Counted from the first letter of the stretch, positions 25,136 through 34,840 are shown. The stretch: 64,000 nt of DNA from DATAVB01 sp036267955 (GCA_036267955.1 DATAVB010000011.1:26833-90832); one strand, 5' to 3'. Translations and numbers: made by a program. The notes: generated by a model not told the origin, from the letters alone.

Positions 25136-25675
25136 GTGCGTTGCCCTTATTGCAAATTCGCGGATTCCCGAGTCGTGGATTCCCGCGAGGTCGAGGACGG
25201 CCAGGTGATCCGCCGGCGCCGCTCGTGCCCGGAATGCGGCCGTAGGTTCACCACGGTGGAAGAGGCGACCCTCGCCGTCATCAAGCGCAGTGGCGTGACC
25301 GAGCCGTTCAGCCGCGGCAAGGTGGTGACCGGTGTCCGTCGGGCGTGTCAGGGCCGTCCGGTCGACGAGGATGCGCTGGCCCTGCTGTCGCAGCAGGTGG
25401 AGGACGCCGTTCGCGCGACCGGGGTCGCCGAGATTCCCAGCAACGAGGTCGGATTGGCGATCCTGGGTCCGCTTCGCGAGCTCGACGAGGTGGCGTACCT
25501 GCGATTTGCCAGCGTCTACCGGTCGTTCGCGTCGATAGCGGACTTCGAGGCCGAGATTCAGACACTGCGACACGAGCACCAGAGGCTCACGGACAGTGGT
25601 GCCGCCGGCACGACGTCGACCGGCGCTGCGGTAGTTGACCCCACGGACACCAGAGCGCCCGTGCAGAGCAGATAG
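25136..25675 (+). CDS. nrdR: Transcriptional repressor NrdR
   Basis: NrdR represses ribonucleotide reductase genes in response to ATP/dATP. The 179-residue product has an N-terminal zinc ribbon (CPYC and CPEC pairs in the first 35 residues) with RRRRSCPECGRRFTT. An ATP-cone follows, from VIKRSGVTEPFSRGKVVTGV onward. The C-terminal 30 residues are a Thr/Ala-rich tail. The GTG start has a GGGAGGTGGAG ribosome binding site. nrdJ lies 93 bp downstream in the same direction, so the two likely form an operon. Confidence 0.96.
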   Translation: MRCPYCKFADSRVVDSREVEDGQVIRRRRSCPECGRRFTTVEEATLAVIKRSGVTEPFSRGKVVTGVRRACQGRPVDEDALALLSQQVEDAVRATGVAEIPSNEVGLAILGPLRELDEVAYLRFASVYRSFASIADFEAEIQTLRHEHQRLTDSGAAGTTSTGAAVVDPTDTRAPVQSR

Positions 25676-25768
25676 CAGCTCATACCCGAGGAAGAAGACA
25701 GTCAGATCGGCATGAGGCACAGCAGTCGGGATACGGAAGCACGACGGAGCTGGAAGGACTGGAAAGGT

Positions 25769-28582
25769 ATGGCGGAGAAGGCAGGAGTGACCAGGGCGCC
25801 CGCGCCGGAACGCACGGTCGCCGGTGGCTTGCACGTCGATCGCGTCTTCACTCGTGACGGCGTCCATCCCTACGACGAAGTGACCTGGGAGCGCCGCGAC
25901 GTCGTAATGACCAACTGGCGCGACGGCACGATCAACTTCGAGCAGCGTGGTGTCGAGTTCCCGGACTTCTGGAGCGTCAACGCGACGAACATCGTCACGT
26001 CGAAGTATTTCCGCGGGGCGGTTGGCACGCCGGTCCGCGAGTCGAGTCTGCGGCAGCTCATTGACCGGGTGGTCGGCGCCTACCGCGCAGCCGGGGAAAA
26101 GAACGGCTATTTTGCGTCGACGCAGGACGCGGGGGTCTTCGCCGACGAACTGACCTGGATGTTGTTGCACCAGTACTTCAGCTTCAACTCGCCGGTCTGG
26201 TTCAACGTCGGCACCAGCTCCAGGCAGCAGGTGTCGGCCTGCTTCATCCTGTCGGTGGACGACTCGATGGACTCGATCCTGAACTGGTACCGCGAAGAGG
26301 GCCTGATCTTCAAGGGCGGCTCGGGCGCCGGTCTCAACCTGTCGCGGATCCGTTCCAGCAAGGAGCTGCTGTCCTCGGGCGGCACTGCGTCCGGCCCGGT
26401 TTCGTTCATGCGGGGAGCCGACGCCAGCGCCGGGACCATCAAGTCCGGTGGCGCGACGCGGCGTGCGGCCAAGATGGTCGTGCTCGATGTCGACCACCCG
26501 GACATCGTGGAATTCGTTGAGACGAAGGCCCGCGAGGAAGAAAAGATCCGGGCACTGCGCGACGCCGGATTCGATATGGATCTCGGCGGGAAGGACATCG
26601 TCAGCGTTCAGTACCAGAACGCCAACAACTCCGTCCGTGTGTCCGACGAATACATGAAGGCTGTCGAGACCGGCGGCACCTTCGGGTTGCGTACCCGGGA
26701 GACCGGCGAAGTCGTCGAGACCCTCGACGCGAAGGAGCTTTTCGGCAAGATCGCGAAGGCCGCCTGGGACTGCGCCGACCCCGGTATTCAGTACGACGAC
26801 ACGATCAACGACTGGCACACCAACCCCGAGACAGGTCGGATCACTGCAAGCAATCCGTGCAGCGAATACATGTCGCTGGACAATTCCTCCTGCAACCTTG
26901 CCTCGCTGAACCTGCTGAAGTTCCTGCGTGCGGACAACACCTTCGACATCGACCGTTTCGTCAAGGCGGTCGAATTCGTCATTACGGCAATGGACATCTC
27001 GATCACGTTCGCGGACTTCCCGACCGAGAAGATCACCGAGACGACCCGGGCCTACCGGCAGCTCGGCATCGGATATGCCAACCTCGGCGCGCTGCTCATG
27101 GCGACCGCCCACGGATACGATTCCGACGGTGGTCGCGCGCTGGCCGCGTCTATCACGTCGTTGATGACGGCCGCCGCGTATCGACGGTCGGCGGAACTGG
27201 CCGGCGTGGTCGGCGCCTACGAGGGCTATGCGCGCAACGTCGAGGCGCACAAGCGCGTTATGCGCAAGCACGCCGCCGCCAATGACAATGCACGCTCGGT
27301 CGGCCCGGATGACAAAGCGATCCTGTCCGCGGCCGGGGCACAGTGGCGCGAGGGTCTGCAACTCGGTGAGCGGAACGGTTGGCGCAATGCGCAGGCCAGT
27401 CTGTTGGCACCGACCGGCACGATCGGCTTCATGATGGACTGCGACACCACCGGTATCGAGCCGGACTTCTCGCTGGTCAAGTTCAAGAAGCTGGTGGGCG
27501 GCGGTTCGATGCAGATCGTCAACCAGACCATCCCGCGTGCGCTCCGTACGCTCGGATATCCCGACGAGCAGGTCGAGGCCATCGTCGAATACATCGCCGA
27601 GCACGGACACGTCGTCGACGCACCCGGCCTCAAACCGGATCACTACGAGGTGTTCGACGCGGCGATGGGGGAGCGGGCGATCGCTCCAATGGGGCACGTC
27701 CGCATGATGGCGGCCACCCAGCCGTTCCTGTCCGGAGCGATCTCCAAGACCGTGAATATGCCGGAGTCGGCGACGGTCGAGGAAGTCGAGGAGATCTATT
27801 TCCAGAGCTGGAAGCTCGGTCTCAAAGCCTTGGCGATCTACCGCGACAACTGCAAGGTGGGTCAACCGCTGTCGGACGGCAAGGCCAAGAAAGCCGAAGC
27901 CGCACCGGAGATTATTGAGGTGGCGCAGCCGACCCGGCGGCGCCTGCCGAAGCAGCGTCCGTCGATGACGACGTCGTTCGCGGTCGCCGGCGCCGAGGGC
28001 TATATGACGGCGTCGTCCTATCCGGACGACGGCCTGGGAGAGGTTTTCCTCAAGCTGGGCAAGCAGGGCTCGACCCTCGCCGGTGTCATGGACGCCTTCT
28101 CGGTTGCGGTGTCGGTGGCGTTGCAGTACGGCGTGCCATTGGAGACCTATGTTCAGAAATTCATGAACATGCGGTTCGAGCCGGCTGGCATGACCGACGA
28201 TCCGGATATCCGTATGGCCCAGTCGGTGATGGATTACATCTTCCGGCGGCTGGCTCTGGATCACCTGTCGTTGGAGCGGCGTACCGAGTTGGGCATCTTC
28301 ACCGCGTCCGAGCGTGTGACCCAGGTGGAAGCGGCCTACGGCGACCCATCGGACGAGTTCGACCACGAAGGTGTTGCCGCCTCTGCCCCGGTGGAGGTGA
28401 AGAGTGTTCCGGCCGCCGAGTTGGCCAATACCGCGAAAGCACATTCGTCGGCAGAATTGCTCGAGCTGCAGCAGGGCAAGATTGCTGACGCGCCACTGTG
28501 CCTGACCTGTGGCACGAAGATGCGCCCGGCAGGCTCGTGCTATGTGTGCGAAGGATGCGGGTCGACCAGCGGTTGTAGCTGA
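25769..28582 (+). CDS. nrdJ: Adenosylcobalamin-dependent (class II) ribonucleotide reductase
   Basis: NrdJ reduces ribonucleotides to deoxyribonucleotides using coenzyme B12 to make the thiyl radical, with or without oxygen. The 937-residue product has GVHPYDEVTWERRDVVMTNW at the N-terminus and the core motifs QVSACFILSVDD, NPCSEYMSLDNSSCNLASLN and APTGTIGFMMDCDTTGIEPD. The C-terminus carries two CxxC pairs (CLTCG, CEGCG), a zinc-ribbon that probably reduces the active site. ATG at 25769 was chosen because the conserved sequence starts soon after and GGAAGG lies upstream. No cobalamin riboswitch is seen; NrdR control is likely. Confidence 0.96.
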   Translation: MAEKAGVTRAPAPERTVAGGLHVDRVFTRDGVHPYDEVTWERRDVVMTNWRDGTINFEQRGVEFPDFWSVNATNIVTSKYFRGAVGTPVRESSLRQLIDRVVGAYRAAGEKNGYFASTQDAGVFADELTWMLLHQYFSFNSPVWFNVGTSSRQQVSACFILSVDDSMDSILNWYREEGLIFKGGSGAGLNLSRIRSSKELLSSGGTASGPVSFMRGADASAGTIKSGGATRRAAKMVVLDVDHPDIVEFVETKAREEEKIRALRDAGFDMDLGGKDIVSVQYQNANNSVRVSDEYMKAVETGGTFGLRTRETGEVVETLDAKELFGKIAKAAWDCADPGIQYDDTINDWHTNPETGRITASNPCSEYMSLDNSSCNLASLNLLKFLRADNTFDIDRFVKAVEFVITAMDISITFADFPTEKITETTRAYRQLGIGYANLGALLMATAHGYDSDGGRALAASITSLMTAAAYRRSAELAGVVGAYEGYARNVEAHKRVMRKHAAANDNARSVGPDDKAILSAAGAQWREGLQLGERNGWRNAQASLLAPTGTIGFMMDCDTTGIEPDFSLVKFKKLVGGGSMQIVNQTIPRALRTLGYPDEQVEAIVEYIAEHGHVVDAPGLKPDHYEVFDAAMGERAIAPMGHVRMMAATQPFLSGAISKTVNMPESATVEEVEEIYFQSWKLGLKALAIYRDNCKVGQPLSDGKAKKAEAAPEIIEVAQPTRRRLPKQRPSMTTSFAVAGAEGYMTASSYPDDGLGEVFLKLGKQGSTLAGVMDAFSVAVSVALQYGVPLETYVQKFMNMRFEPAGMTDDPDIRMAQSVMDYIFRRLALDHLSLERRTELGIFTASERVTQVEAAYGDPSDEFDHEGVAASAPVEVKSVPAAELANTAKAHSSAELLELQQGKIADAPLCLTCGTKMRPAGSCYVCEGCGSTSGCS

Positions 28583-28702
28583 TCCAGCGCTGCTGCGCGG
28601 GTTCCGTGGCGGTGGACGACGGCGCGTTTGGCCGTTGTTCACCGCCACGCCTGTATCAGCGGTCGGTGTCGCGACGTTTCTCTCCAGCACGTGCATCGCC
28701 GA

Positions 28703-29017
28703 TTATCCTGCGGGCGGCAGTCGCGGAGGGCGGGCGATCAACGGGACAACTGTGCCCGCATGATCCAGCGCCGACGGAGTGCGCCGCCAACCCTGCTCGG
28801 CGATGTCGATCAACACGGCGCTCACGTAGCGCTCCAATGCCGCGTCGTATTCGGCGGCCTGTGCGGTGAGGATGGTGATGGTGCCGTAGGGAAGCGCGAG
28901 ACTCTCCCACCACGGCAGCGGCCGCGGCGGGCTCCATCCTCGGACCGGCAGGGTGGGTAGCGGCGATCCGCAGAAGGGGCGGACCGCGCGCAGGAGAGTG
29001 CGCCAACGAGGTGTCAT
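28703..29017 (-). CDS. Small hypothetical protein
   Basis: The 104-residue frame begins MTPRWRTLLRAVRPFCG and ends in a proline-rich tail. Its third codon positions are mostly G or C, and the middle part (YGTITILTAQAAEYDAALERYV) looks like a folded alpha-beta segment, so it is probably a real gene. I do not recognise a family. No strong ribosome binding site is visible at ATG 29017. It sits between nrdJ and a divergent oxidoreductase gene, with a TCCACA pair upstream. Confidence 0.5.
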   Translation of the reverse strand: MTPRWRTLLRAVRPFCGSPLPTLPVRGWSPPRPLPWWESLALPYGTITILTAQAAEYDAALERYVSAVLIDIAEQGWRRTPSALDHAGTVVPLIARPPRLPPAG

Positions 29018-29057
29018 GCGGCGAGGATGTCCCGGGATCAGGTGCTGTTCAAGCGGC

Positions 29058-29084
29058 CGTCCACAGGAGCAGCGACATCCACAA
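29058..29084 (+). promoter_or_regulatory. TCCACA pair in the divergent promoter at 29 kb
   Basis: CCGTCCACAGG and ACATCCACAAT lie 18 bp apart in the region between the small minus-strand gene and the oxidoreductase gene. They resemble DnaA boxes and the pairs upstream of recA, nrdR and DUF4192. Function is inferred only from recurrence. Confidence 0.3.
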
Positions 29085-29232
29085 TTCTGTGGGATGCCTT
29101 GACAAGCGACGGAACGCGGCCCTCGGATGAACAGAACTCGGCAGGTAGCCGCACCCGGACGATCCTCGGCAGGCACCTGCATAGGGCACTAGGGTTGCAG
29201 ACGCGGTTTCTCTACCAGCCTGGAGGCGCGAC

Positions 29233-30234
29233 GTGAGTGATCCCGATCGTAACGTTGTCCGATGGGCGATCATCGGCACTGCCGGGATCGCACACCGGAC
29301 TTTTCTTCCATCGCTGGCCGCGGTTGGTCGAGGAGTGCCGAAACTGGTTGCCGGACGTGACCAGGCAAAGACTGAGCGCTTTGCCGCCGAGAATGGTGTC
29401 GCTGAAGCGGTCTCCGGTTACGAGCGGGCGCTAGAAGATCCAGATATCGACGCCGTCTACATTCCGTTGCCCAATTCGATGCATACCGAGTGGGCGATCG
29501 CCGCTCTCGAAGCGGGCAAGGCGGTGCTCTGCGAGAAGCCGCTGTGTAGCTCGGTGGAAGAGACCGAACGGGTGGTCGAGGCCGCGCGGAAATCCGGTCG
29601 GCCGCTCTGGGAGGCTATCGCGTTCCTGTTCCGCAGCCAGACCGACCGGATCATGCAGCTGGTCTCCGACGGTGCCATCGGTGAGGTCCGCGAGATCCAG
29701 TCCGCGTTCCATTTCACCATCAAGCCCGGCGACATTCGTCTCGATCCGACATTGGCCGGCGGTGCGCTGGCCGACGTGGGTTGCTATCCGATCCGGCTGG
29801 CGAGGTTGGTGTTCGGTGCCGAGGCGACCGGCGTGCGCGCCTCTCAACGGCTTACCCACGACGGTGTCGACCTGGAGACCTGGGGGGTCGTGGATTTCCC
29901 GGGGGACCGTCGCCTGCTCTTCTCCGGAAGCTTCAGCAAGGCGTACGACACGACCACCCGGCTGCTCGGGACCGACGGCGAGCTGCGGGTCAGTCGGCCC
30001 TACGCAGGGACGCCGGTCGATACCATCGAATTGCGTCACCCGGACGACACCATCGACGTCGAACACGCGGTGCGCGACGAGCCGCAGTTCGCCGGCCTGG
30101 TGCGCCACATCCACGAGGTGTTGCTCGACGGAGCTGCGCCGCGGCATCTTGCTGTCGATGATGCCATCGGCAACGCGGCAGTCATCGATGCGGTGCGTCG
30201 GAGCGCAGCCAAGCCGGCGGAGCAGGTCAGCTGA
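29233..30234 (+). CDS. Gfo/Idh/MocA family NAD(P)-dependent oxidoreductase
   Basis: The 333-residue product has an N-terminal Rossmann fold (VVRWAIIGTAGIAHRTFLPSL) and the family motif LCEKPLCSSVEE near residue 100. The C-terminal substrate domain has GGALADVGCYPIRLARLVFG, with the usual G-x-x-x-D-x-G-x-Y/H pattern. Such enzymes oxidise or reduce sugars, inositols or dipyrrolic compounds; the substrate here is unknown. The GTG start has GGAGG upstream. The 3' end overlaps the convergent DUF1232-like gene by eight bases. Confidence 0.85.
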   Translation: MSDPDRNVVRWAIIGTAGIAHRTFLPSLAAVGRGVPKLVAGRDQAKTERFAAENGVAEAVSGYERALEDPDIDAVYIPLPNSMHTEWAIAALEAGKAVLCEKPLCSSVEETERVVEAARKSGRPLWEAIAFLFRSQTDRIMQLVSDGAIGEVREIQSAFHFTIKPGDIRLDPTLAGGALADVGCYPIRLARLVFGAEATGVRASQRLTHDGVDLETWGVVDFPGDRRLLFSGSFSKAYDTTTRLLGTDGELRVSRPYAGTPVDTIELRHPDDTIDVEHAVRDEPQFAGLVRHIHEVLLDGAAPRHLAVDDAIGNAAVIDAVRRSAAKPAEQVS

Positions 30235-30562
30235 TCCGAACCTTCAGCTCAGGGAGGCCCACGGCGTCGCAGGTCTCGTTGACGATCCGGGCGTCGTCGA
30301 CGAAACCGTCTGAGGTCTCCAGATCGGGCGCCTCGTCGCGGTTGAGGACGAAATAGTCGATCGCTCCGCGTAGTGCCGCGCGATTCGCGTCGCTGAAGTC
30401 GGCGCTCGCGCTGATCATTGACAGCAGAGCGTCCGCGATCCGGGCGGCCATGCCCAGGTCGAGAGCGTCGTTGTCCAGCGCCTCGTTGGCCAGTTCCTCG
30501 ATGTGCCGAATGACCTTCTGTCGCAGGTCCCTGACTCCGTGTGCCGGCATCGATTCGTTCAT
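30227..30562 (-). CDS. DUF1232/YkvA-like hypothetical protein
   Basis: The 111-residue protein is helical and acidic. Its second half, DYFVLNRDEAPDLETSDGFVDDARIVNETCDAVG, resembles the DUF1232 pattern in which a hydrophobic strand precedes a D-x-x-P and a D-D pair. The match is weak because the core is more polar than usual, so membrane association is doubtful. ATG at 30562 and ATG at 30550 are both possible starts, neither with a strong ribosome binding site. Its function is unknown. Confidence 0.55.
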   Translation of the reverse strand: MNESMPAHGVRDLRQKVIRHIEELANEALDNDALDLGMAARIADALLSMISASADFSDANRAALRGAIDYFVLNRDEAPDLETSDGFVDDARIVNETCDAVGLPELKVRIS

Positions 30563-30671
30563 GTCGAGAGCATCGCACGGCACTGCGACGCAGGTGCATC
30601 GCGGGTGCTTCCGGCGCCCGCTGTGATAAACGCGCCAGTATTGCAGGGTGTTGCGACGTCGTGCGTGGGTT

Positions 30672-30699
30672 CGTCCACAGAGTTGGGCGCTGTCCACAG
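30672..30699 (+). promoter_or_regulatory. TCCACA pair upstream of the DUF4192 gene
   Basis: TCGTCCACA and CTGTCCACA lie 19 bp apart, the same spacing as the pair upstream of recA. Both fit the relaxed Streptomyces DnaA box (T/C)(T/C)NTCCACA. They occupy the divergent promoter between the DUF1232-like and DUF4192 genes. Confidence 0.4.
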
Positions 30700-30787
30700 A
30701 TTGTCACGGCACCCACCATGGGTCTTGTCTGCGGGCCAATCTTGACGCATGACAGCTTCCAGCGGACCCAGGTGAAAAGAGGCCAGC

Positions 30788-31837
30788 GTGATCGACCCAG
30801 TTCCCCTGCTCGAGCCACAGTCAGCCCTGCGTATCAGCAACGCCGGCGATTTGGTCGAGCTCGTGCCATATCTCGTCGGATTCAATCCCACGGAAAGCAT
30901 CGTATTCATTGGGCTCAACGGTCCACGTGAGCGAATCGGGATCACGCTCCGCCTGGACATCGCCGCGGTGCAGGCCGCCCCTGCCGCACTCCTCACCTGC
31001 GCCGGTCATCTCGTCCGGTCGGGCGCGGACGGCGTAATTCTCGTGATCTACACGGACGTGCCGATGGACCGGTTCGATGGTGACCCCGCGACCTTGCCAC
31101 ACAACGATGTCATCGTGGCGGTGTCCGAGATACTCCACGACCAGGAATTGCTCGTCACCGACGCGCTCCTGGTGACAGAGGACCGGTGGTGGTCCTATCT
31201 GTGCAGCAATCCCGCATGCTGTCCGCCGACTGGCCACCCGGTCGCGACGGCCGATGTCGTTTCTTCGGTGGCCGCGGCCGCGACGGTGGCCGGAATGACG
31301 ATCGCCGCCGATCGCGGAACGCTTGTTGAAGGCCTCGCGCCGCTGCCGGCCGCCAAACGGGAGGCGCTCGCGGCGCGGACGAAAGCCCTTGCAGAGAAGG
31401 CGTCCGAGGGCGACCGGGTTGCCGACAGGGCGGCGGCCGCGGCACTGTGGGTCAAGGCAGTCGAAGCGCAGCGGCGCGGCGAGTCGCTGATTCCCGACGC
31501 CGAGGCGGCGATGCTTCTCGAGGGATTGCGAGACGTCCGTATGCGCGATGCCTGCTGCGCTTGGGCGGGTGGTCCGAACGCGGACGGAGCGCGAGCTGTG
31601 GCCCGACAGCTTGCCCGCCGGGCCAGCCCGCCATGGGACGTGACGCCGTACGCCCTGGTCGCCTGGTTCGCGTGGCGGTCCGGTGAGGGAGCGTTGGCAC
31701 AGATCGCGGTCGAGCGGGCGATTGCCGGCGATCCGGACTGTGCCTTCGCCCTGCTGATCCAGGAGATCCTCGACCGCGGCATCGACCCACGGACGTGGAG
31801 CGATCCGCCGCTGATCAAGGCCGCCGAAGGGTTATAG
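30788..31837 (+). CDS. DUF4192 family protein
   Basis: The 349-residue protein matches the actinobacterial DUF4192 family by its opening ALRISNAGDLVELVPYLVGF and by the signature RWWSYLCSNPACCPPTGHPV near residue 135. The C-terminal half is helical and repeat-like (AARTKALAEKASEG, AVARQLARRASPPW). The family is conserved near ideR/sigB in actinobacteria and has no assigned function. The GTG at 30788 follows AAAAGAGG. It ends six bases inside the convergent S9 peptidase gene. Confidence 0.82.
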   Translation: MIDPVPLLEPQSALRISNAGDLVELVPYLVGFNPTESIVFIGLNGPRERIGITLRLDIAAVQAAPAALLTCAGHLVRSGADGVILVIYTDVPMDRFDGDPATLPHNDVIVAVSEILHDQELLVTDALLVTEDRWWSYLCSNPACCPPTGHPVATADVVSSVAAAATVAGMTIAADRGTLVEGLAPLPAAKREALAARTKALAEKASEGDRVADRAAAAALWVKAVEAQRRGESLIPDAEAAMLLEGLRDVRMRDACCAWAGGPNADGARAVARQLARRASPPWDVTPYALVAWFAWRSGEGALAQIAVERAIAGDPDCAFALLIQEILDRGIDPRTWSDPPLIKAAEGL

Positions 31838-33904
31838 AAGCTCAGGCCGTTTCCAGGGGCGGTCCAGCACGTGCTGCTCCAGGAACGCAAGAACAGTCTC
31901 GTACCAGACCTGAGCGTGGCCGGGAGTAAGGACCCAGTGATTCTCGTCCGGGAAATACAGAAATTTCGCTTCCACGGAATGGCGAACAAGGTCGTACCAC
32001 AAACGCAGACCCTCGCCGATCGGGACCCGATAGTCCTTGTCGCCGTGGATAACGAGCATCGGAGTCGTAATGTTGCCAACATAAAGATGCGGCGAATTTG
32101 CGTTATAGCGATCCATATTTTTCAGTGGATCGCCGAACTCCTCCTGCCAGTACCAGGCTGCGTCGGTCGTTCCGGAAAAGCCTTCCAAGTGCCACAGGCT
32201 GGCGTGCGTCACGATCGCCTTGAATCGATCGGTGTGAGTCGCGACCCAGTTGGCCATGTATCCGCCGAAGGAGCCACCCATGGCTGCGGTCCGCGAGTCG
32301 TCGATGTCCGCACGCGCACACGCGGCATCCGTGGCAGCCATCAAATCGGTGAACGGTCGTGCACCCCACTCGCCCCAGCCGCGACGGATGAAGTCCTGAC
32401 CGTACCCAGTGGACAGAGCTGGATCCGGCAGCAGCACCGCATACCCTCGCGCGACCATGAGCCACGGGTTCCACCGCCACGACCACGCGTTCCAGCTGCC
32501 GAGCGGACCACCGTGGATCCACAGCAGCAGGGGAGCGGGGGTCGATGCGGAGGCGCCGTCGGGCAACGCCAGCCAGGCGCGCAGTGGTACACCGTCGTCG
32601 GCCTGGGTGCTGACCTCCGTCAGGGTGCCCGGCAGCGCGCCGATATCTGCCGGACTCGGTACGGTGCCGCCGTCCTGATCCGCAGTGACGGTGTCCAACT
32701 CGATCGGCGTGGGCGGCTCCCGGTAGCTGGACCGCAGCGCGTACAGGGTCCTCCCGTCAGCGGCGAGCACGATGTCGGTGTGCGACCCGAAGGCGGTCAA
32801 TCTGGTGACCGAGCCGTCCCCGAGGTCGAGCCGGAATACCGGCGAATGTCCCTGTTCGTCGGCGACGAAGAAAATGCTGCCGCCGTCGGACGCGAATCGC
32901 GGACTGCCGGGCCATTGTGGAAAGGAGGGGGCAGGGTCATGGCCCTGTCCGGTCTTCAGCGAGACCTGCCACAGTGTGTAGCGGGGCGCCTCGTCGTAGG
33001 TGCCGGCCTGCCCACGCACGCACACCAGAGACAAGCCGTCCGGGCTGAACTGCGGCTCGTCGAAATCGGCGTCGTCGGCCTCGACCGTGAGCAGGACGTC
33101 GCCTGTCGTGGCATGCCGCACGACGACGACGCTGCGCTCGGCCGATGGTCCGGACCGTCGCTGCTCGACATACGCGACGGCCGTGCCGGTCGCATTCGCG
33201 GTGAGACCGGTGATCCGGCCGCCAGGATGGATCGTGAGATCCCGCGGCTCATCCAGGCGGTCGGAATCAGAACCGGGATCAGCCGACCGGCCGGCGAGCT
33301 TCCCGCCGGCGAACACGTGGGTCTGGGTCGCGCCGAGATCGTGGTCCCAGTACCGGACCGGATAGGACTCATGCAGGATGGCGCTCACTCCGGCATCTTT
33401 CCGGGCCTTGAAGCGCCGTTCGTCGTCAGCGGCGTCGATCGAGCCAGGCGTCACGGCGGCGGTGAAGAAGATGTCTCCCGACTCCTTCGCGACCGTTACG
33501 GAGCCGATCCCCTGTGGCCTGCCGGCAATCTGACGCGCCTCGCCGCCTCCGGCCGGCAGCAACCAGAGCGCCGCGTGGTCCTGATCCGGTTCGGTCACCT
33601 GGGGGTCGGCACGCTTGGAGGTGAAGAGCAGTCCGCCATCCGGCAGGAAGACCGGGCTGGACTCGCCGGGTGCCGACCGGGTCAGCCGACGTGCCGGAGC
33701 AGCGCCGGACGGATCGAGTTGCCACAGCGCGCTGACGTATTTCTTTCCGTCGGCCGATGGCGTGCTGACCGATGTCACGAGTGCCTGCCCGTCGGCGGAT
33801 ATCGCCAACCCGCCGATGCGCGGCAGCGCTACGTAGTCCGCGAGGACGGTGAAGGCGTTGTCGGGGCCGGCGTGCGATTCCTGCGAAGTGGACCTGTCAG
33901 CCAT
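31832..33904 (-). CDS. S9 family (prolyl oligopeptidase-like) serine peptidase
   Basis: The 690-residue protein has an N-terminal beta-propeller (seven-bladed pattern from GGLAISADGQALV to ADGRTLYAL) and a C-terminal alpha/beta-hydrolase domain. The catalytic triad is Ser545 in GGSFGGYMANW, Asp624 in GDKDYRVP and His656 in DENHWVL. It cleaves peptides or acts as an acylaminoacyl peptidase; no signal peptide is present, so it is cytoplasmic. I chose ATG at 33904 because GAGGAGC lies upstream; a start at 33967 would add an arginine-rich stretch. It ends at the DUF4192 stop. Confidence 0.92.
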   Translation of the reverse strand: MADRSTSQESHAGPDNAFTVLADYVALPRIGGLAISADGQALVTSVSTPSADGKKYVSALWQLDPSGAAPARRLTRSAPGESSPVFLPDGGLLFTSKRADPQVTEPDQDHAALWLLPAGGGEARQIAGRPQGIGSVTVAKESGDIFFTAAVTPGSIDAADDERRFKARKDAGVSAILHESYPVRYWDHDLGATQTHVFAGGKLAGRSADPGSDSDRLDEPRDLTIHPGGRITGLTANATGTAVAYVEQRRSGPSAERSVVVVRHATTGDVLLTVEADDADFDEPQFSPDGLSLVCVRGQAGTYDEAPRYTLWQVSLKTGQGHDPAPSFPQWPGSPRFASDGGSIFFVADEQGHSPVFRLDLGDGSVTRLTAFGSHTDIVLAADGRTLYALRSSYREPPTPIELDTVTADQDGGTVPSPADIGALPGTLTEVSTQADDGVPLRAWLALPDGASASTPAPLLLWIHGGPLGSWNAWSWRWNPWLMVARGYAVLLPDPALSTGYGQDFIRRGWGEWGARPFTDLMAATDAACARADIDDSRTAAMGGSFGGYMANWVATHTDRFKAIVTHASLWHLEGFSGTTDAAWYWQEEFGDPLKNMDRYNANSPHLYVGNITTPMLVIHGDKDYRVPIGEGLRLWYDLVRHSVEAKFLYFPDENHWVLTPGHAQVWYETVLAFLEQHVLDRPWKRPELL

Positions 33905-34089
33905 CGTTCGGCGTGCTCCTCGTCGTCGGTCCGACCGAACGTGCGCGGATCGGACAGCGCCATCCATGACCGGGAAATCTCATGCCGACCCTGCCATATT
34001 CGCGCGAGATCTGTCACGGCCTGGGCGGTATGGCGGGAGAACGCCGTCGGCAGGATCGGGCGATCACGATCGTTGCCGTCTGCCAGCGC

Positions 34090-34788
34090 TCAGTTGGGAC
34101 TGACGTACAGATGGGTAGCCGCGAGCTCGTCGAGATGGATCTCATCGCTGTCCGAGTCGCCCGCGAGGCGTACCCGAACGCCGCCATCGGCGTCCCGGGT
34201 GACCTCGACGGTGTGCCCCGGCCGCACCCCGGACTCGTGCAGCAGTTGCATCAGCTCAGTGTCGGGCTGGAGCTGCTCGCTGATACGGCGCAACACCACG
34301 ACCTGCCCGGCCGCGGTTGCCGCGTCGTTCAATGTCGTCAACTCCAAGGTGAACTCCGGAGCTGCCTTGCCTCCGATGTCGGACAGGCCGGGGATCGGGT
34401 TGCCATGCGGCGACTCGACCGGGTTGTCCAGCAGCGGGACGAGCTTGCGCTCGACGTCCTCGCTCATGACGTGCTCCCAGCGGCACGCCTCAACGTGGAC
34501 CTCGGCCCAATCCATACCGATGACATTGAGCAGCAGCAGCTCAGCCAGCCGGTGCTTGCGCATCACGGCGACCGCACGATTGCGCCCAGTGACGGTCAGC
34601 TCCAGATGCCGGTCACCCTGAACGGTCAGCAGACCGTCGCGTTCCATGCGGGCGACGGTCTGGCTCACCGTGGGACCGCTCTGCCGCAAGCGCTCGGCGA
34701 TTCGCGCTCGCAGCGGAACGATGCCCTCCTCCTCGAGCTCATAGACCGTCCGGAGGTACATCTCTGTGGTGTCGACGAGGTCATTCAC
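34090..34788 (-). CDS. ideR: Iron-dependent regulator IdeR (DtxR family)
   Basis: IdeR binds Fe2+ and represses iron-uptake genes. The 232-residue protein has an N-terminal winged helix (RARIAERLRQSGPTVSQTVARM) and the metal ligands at canonical positions: Met10, His79, Glu83, His98, Cys102, Glu105 and His106. An SH3-like domain follows at the C-terminus. The GTG start at 34788 lies seven bases after TATCAT and no ribosome binding site is present, so the message is probably leaderless. The gene is near sigB, as in Mycobacterium, though separated here by acuC, pat and a lipoprotein gene. Confidence 0.95.
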   Translation of the reverse strand: MNDLVDTTEMYLRTVYELEEEGIVPLRARIAERLRQSGPTVSQTVARMERDGLLTVQGDRHLELTVTGRNRAVAVMRKHRLAELLLLNVIGMDWAEVHVEACRWEHVMSEDVERKLVPLLDNPVESPHGNPIPGLSDIGGKAAPEFTLELTTLNDAATAAGQVVVLRRISEQLQPDTELMQLLHESGVRPGHTVEVTRDADGGVRVRLAGDSDSDEIHLDELAATHLYVSPN

Positions 34789-34795
34789 CTCAGTG

Positions 34796-34801
34796 ATGAT
34801 A
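34796..34801 (-). promoter_or_regulatory. -10 element for the leaderless ideR gene (TATCAT)
   Basis: TATCAT on the minus strand ends seven bases before the ideR GTG. This puts the transcript start at the start codon. No iron box of the TTAGGTTAGC type is seen close by. Confidence 0.5.
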
Positions 34802-34840
34802 CTGATTCGGCAAGGCTCGTGCCGGCGGTGCAGCCGGCGA

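Noticed and set aside
25676..25768. Cobalamin riboswitch before nrdJ
   Set aside because: The 93-bp gap lacks the B12-box consensus and is too short for the aptamer.
25118..28696. 1192-codon minus-strand frame opposite nrdR-nrdJ
   Set aside because: It spans two real genes and their gap, has no recognised domain, and arises from codon bias in GC-rich DNA.
31871..34621. 916-codon plus-strand frame opposite the S9 peptidase and ideR
   Set aside because: Antisense to two genes with complete catalytic and metal-binding motifs.
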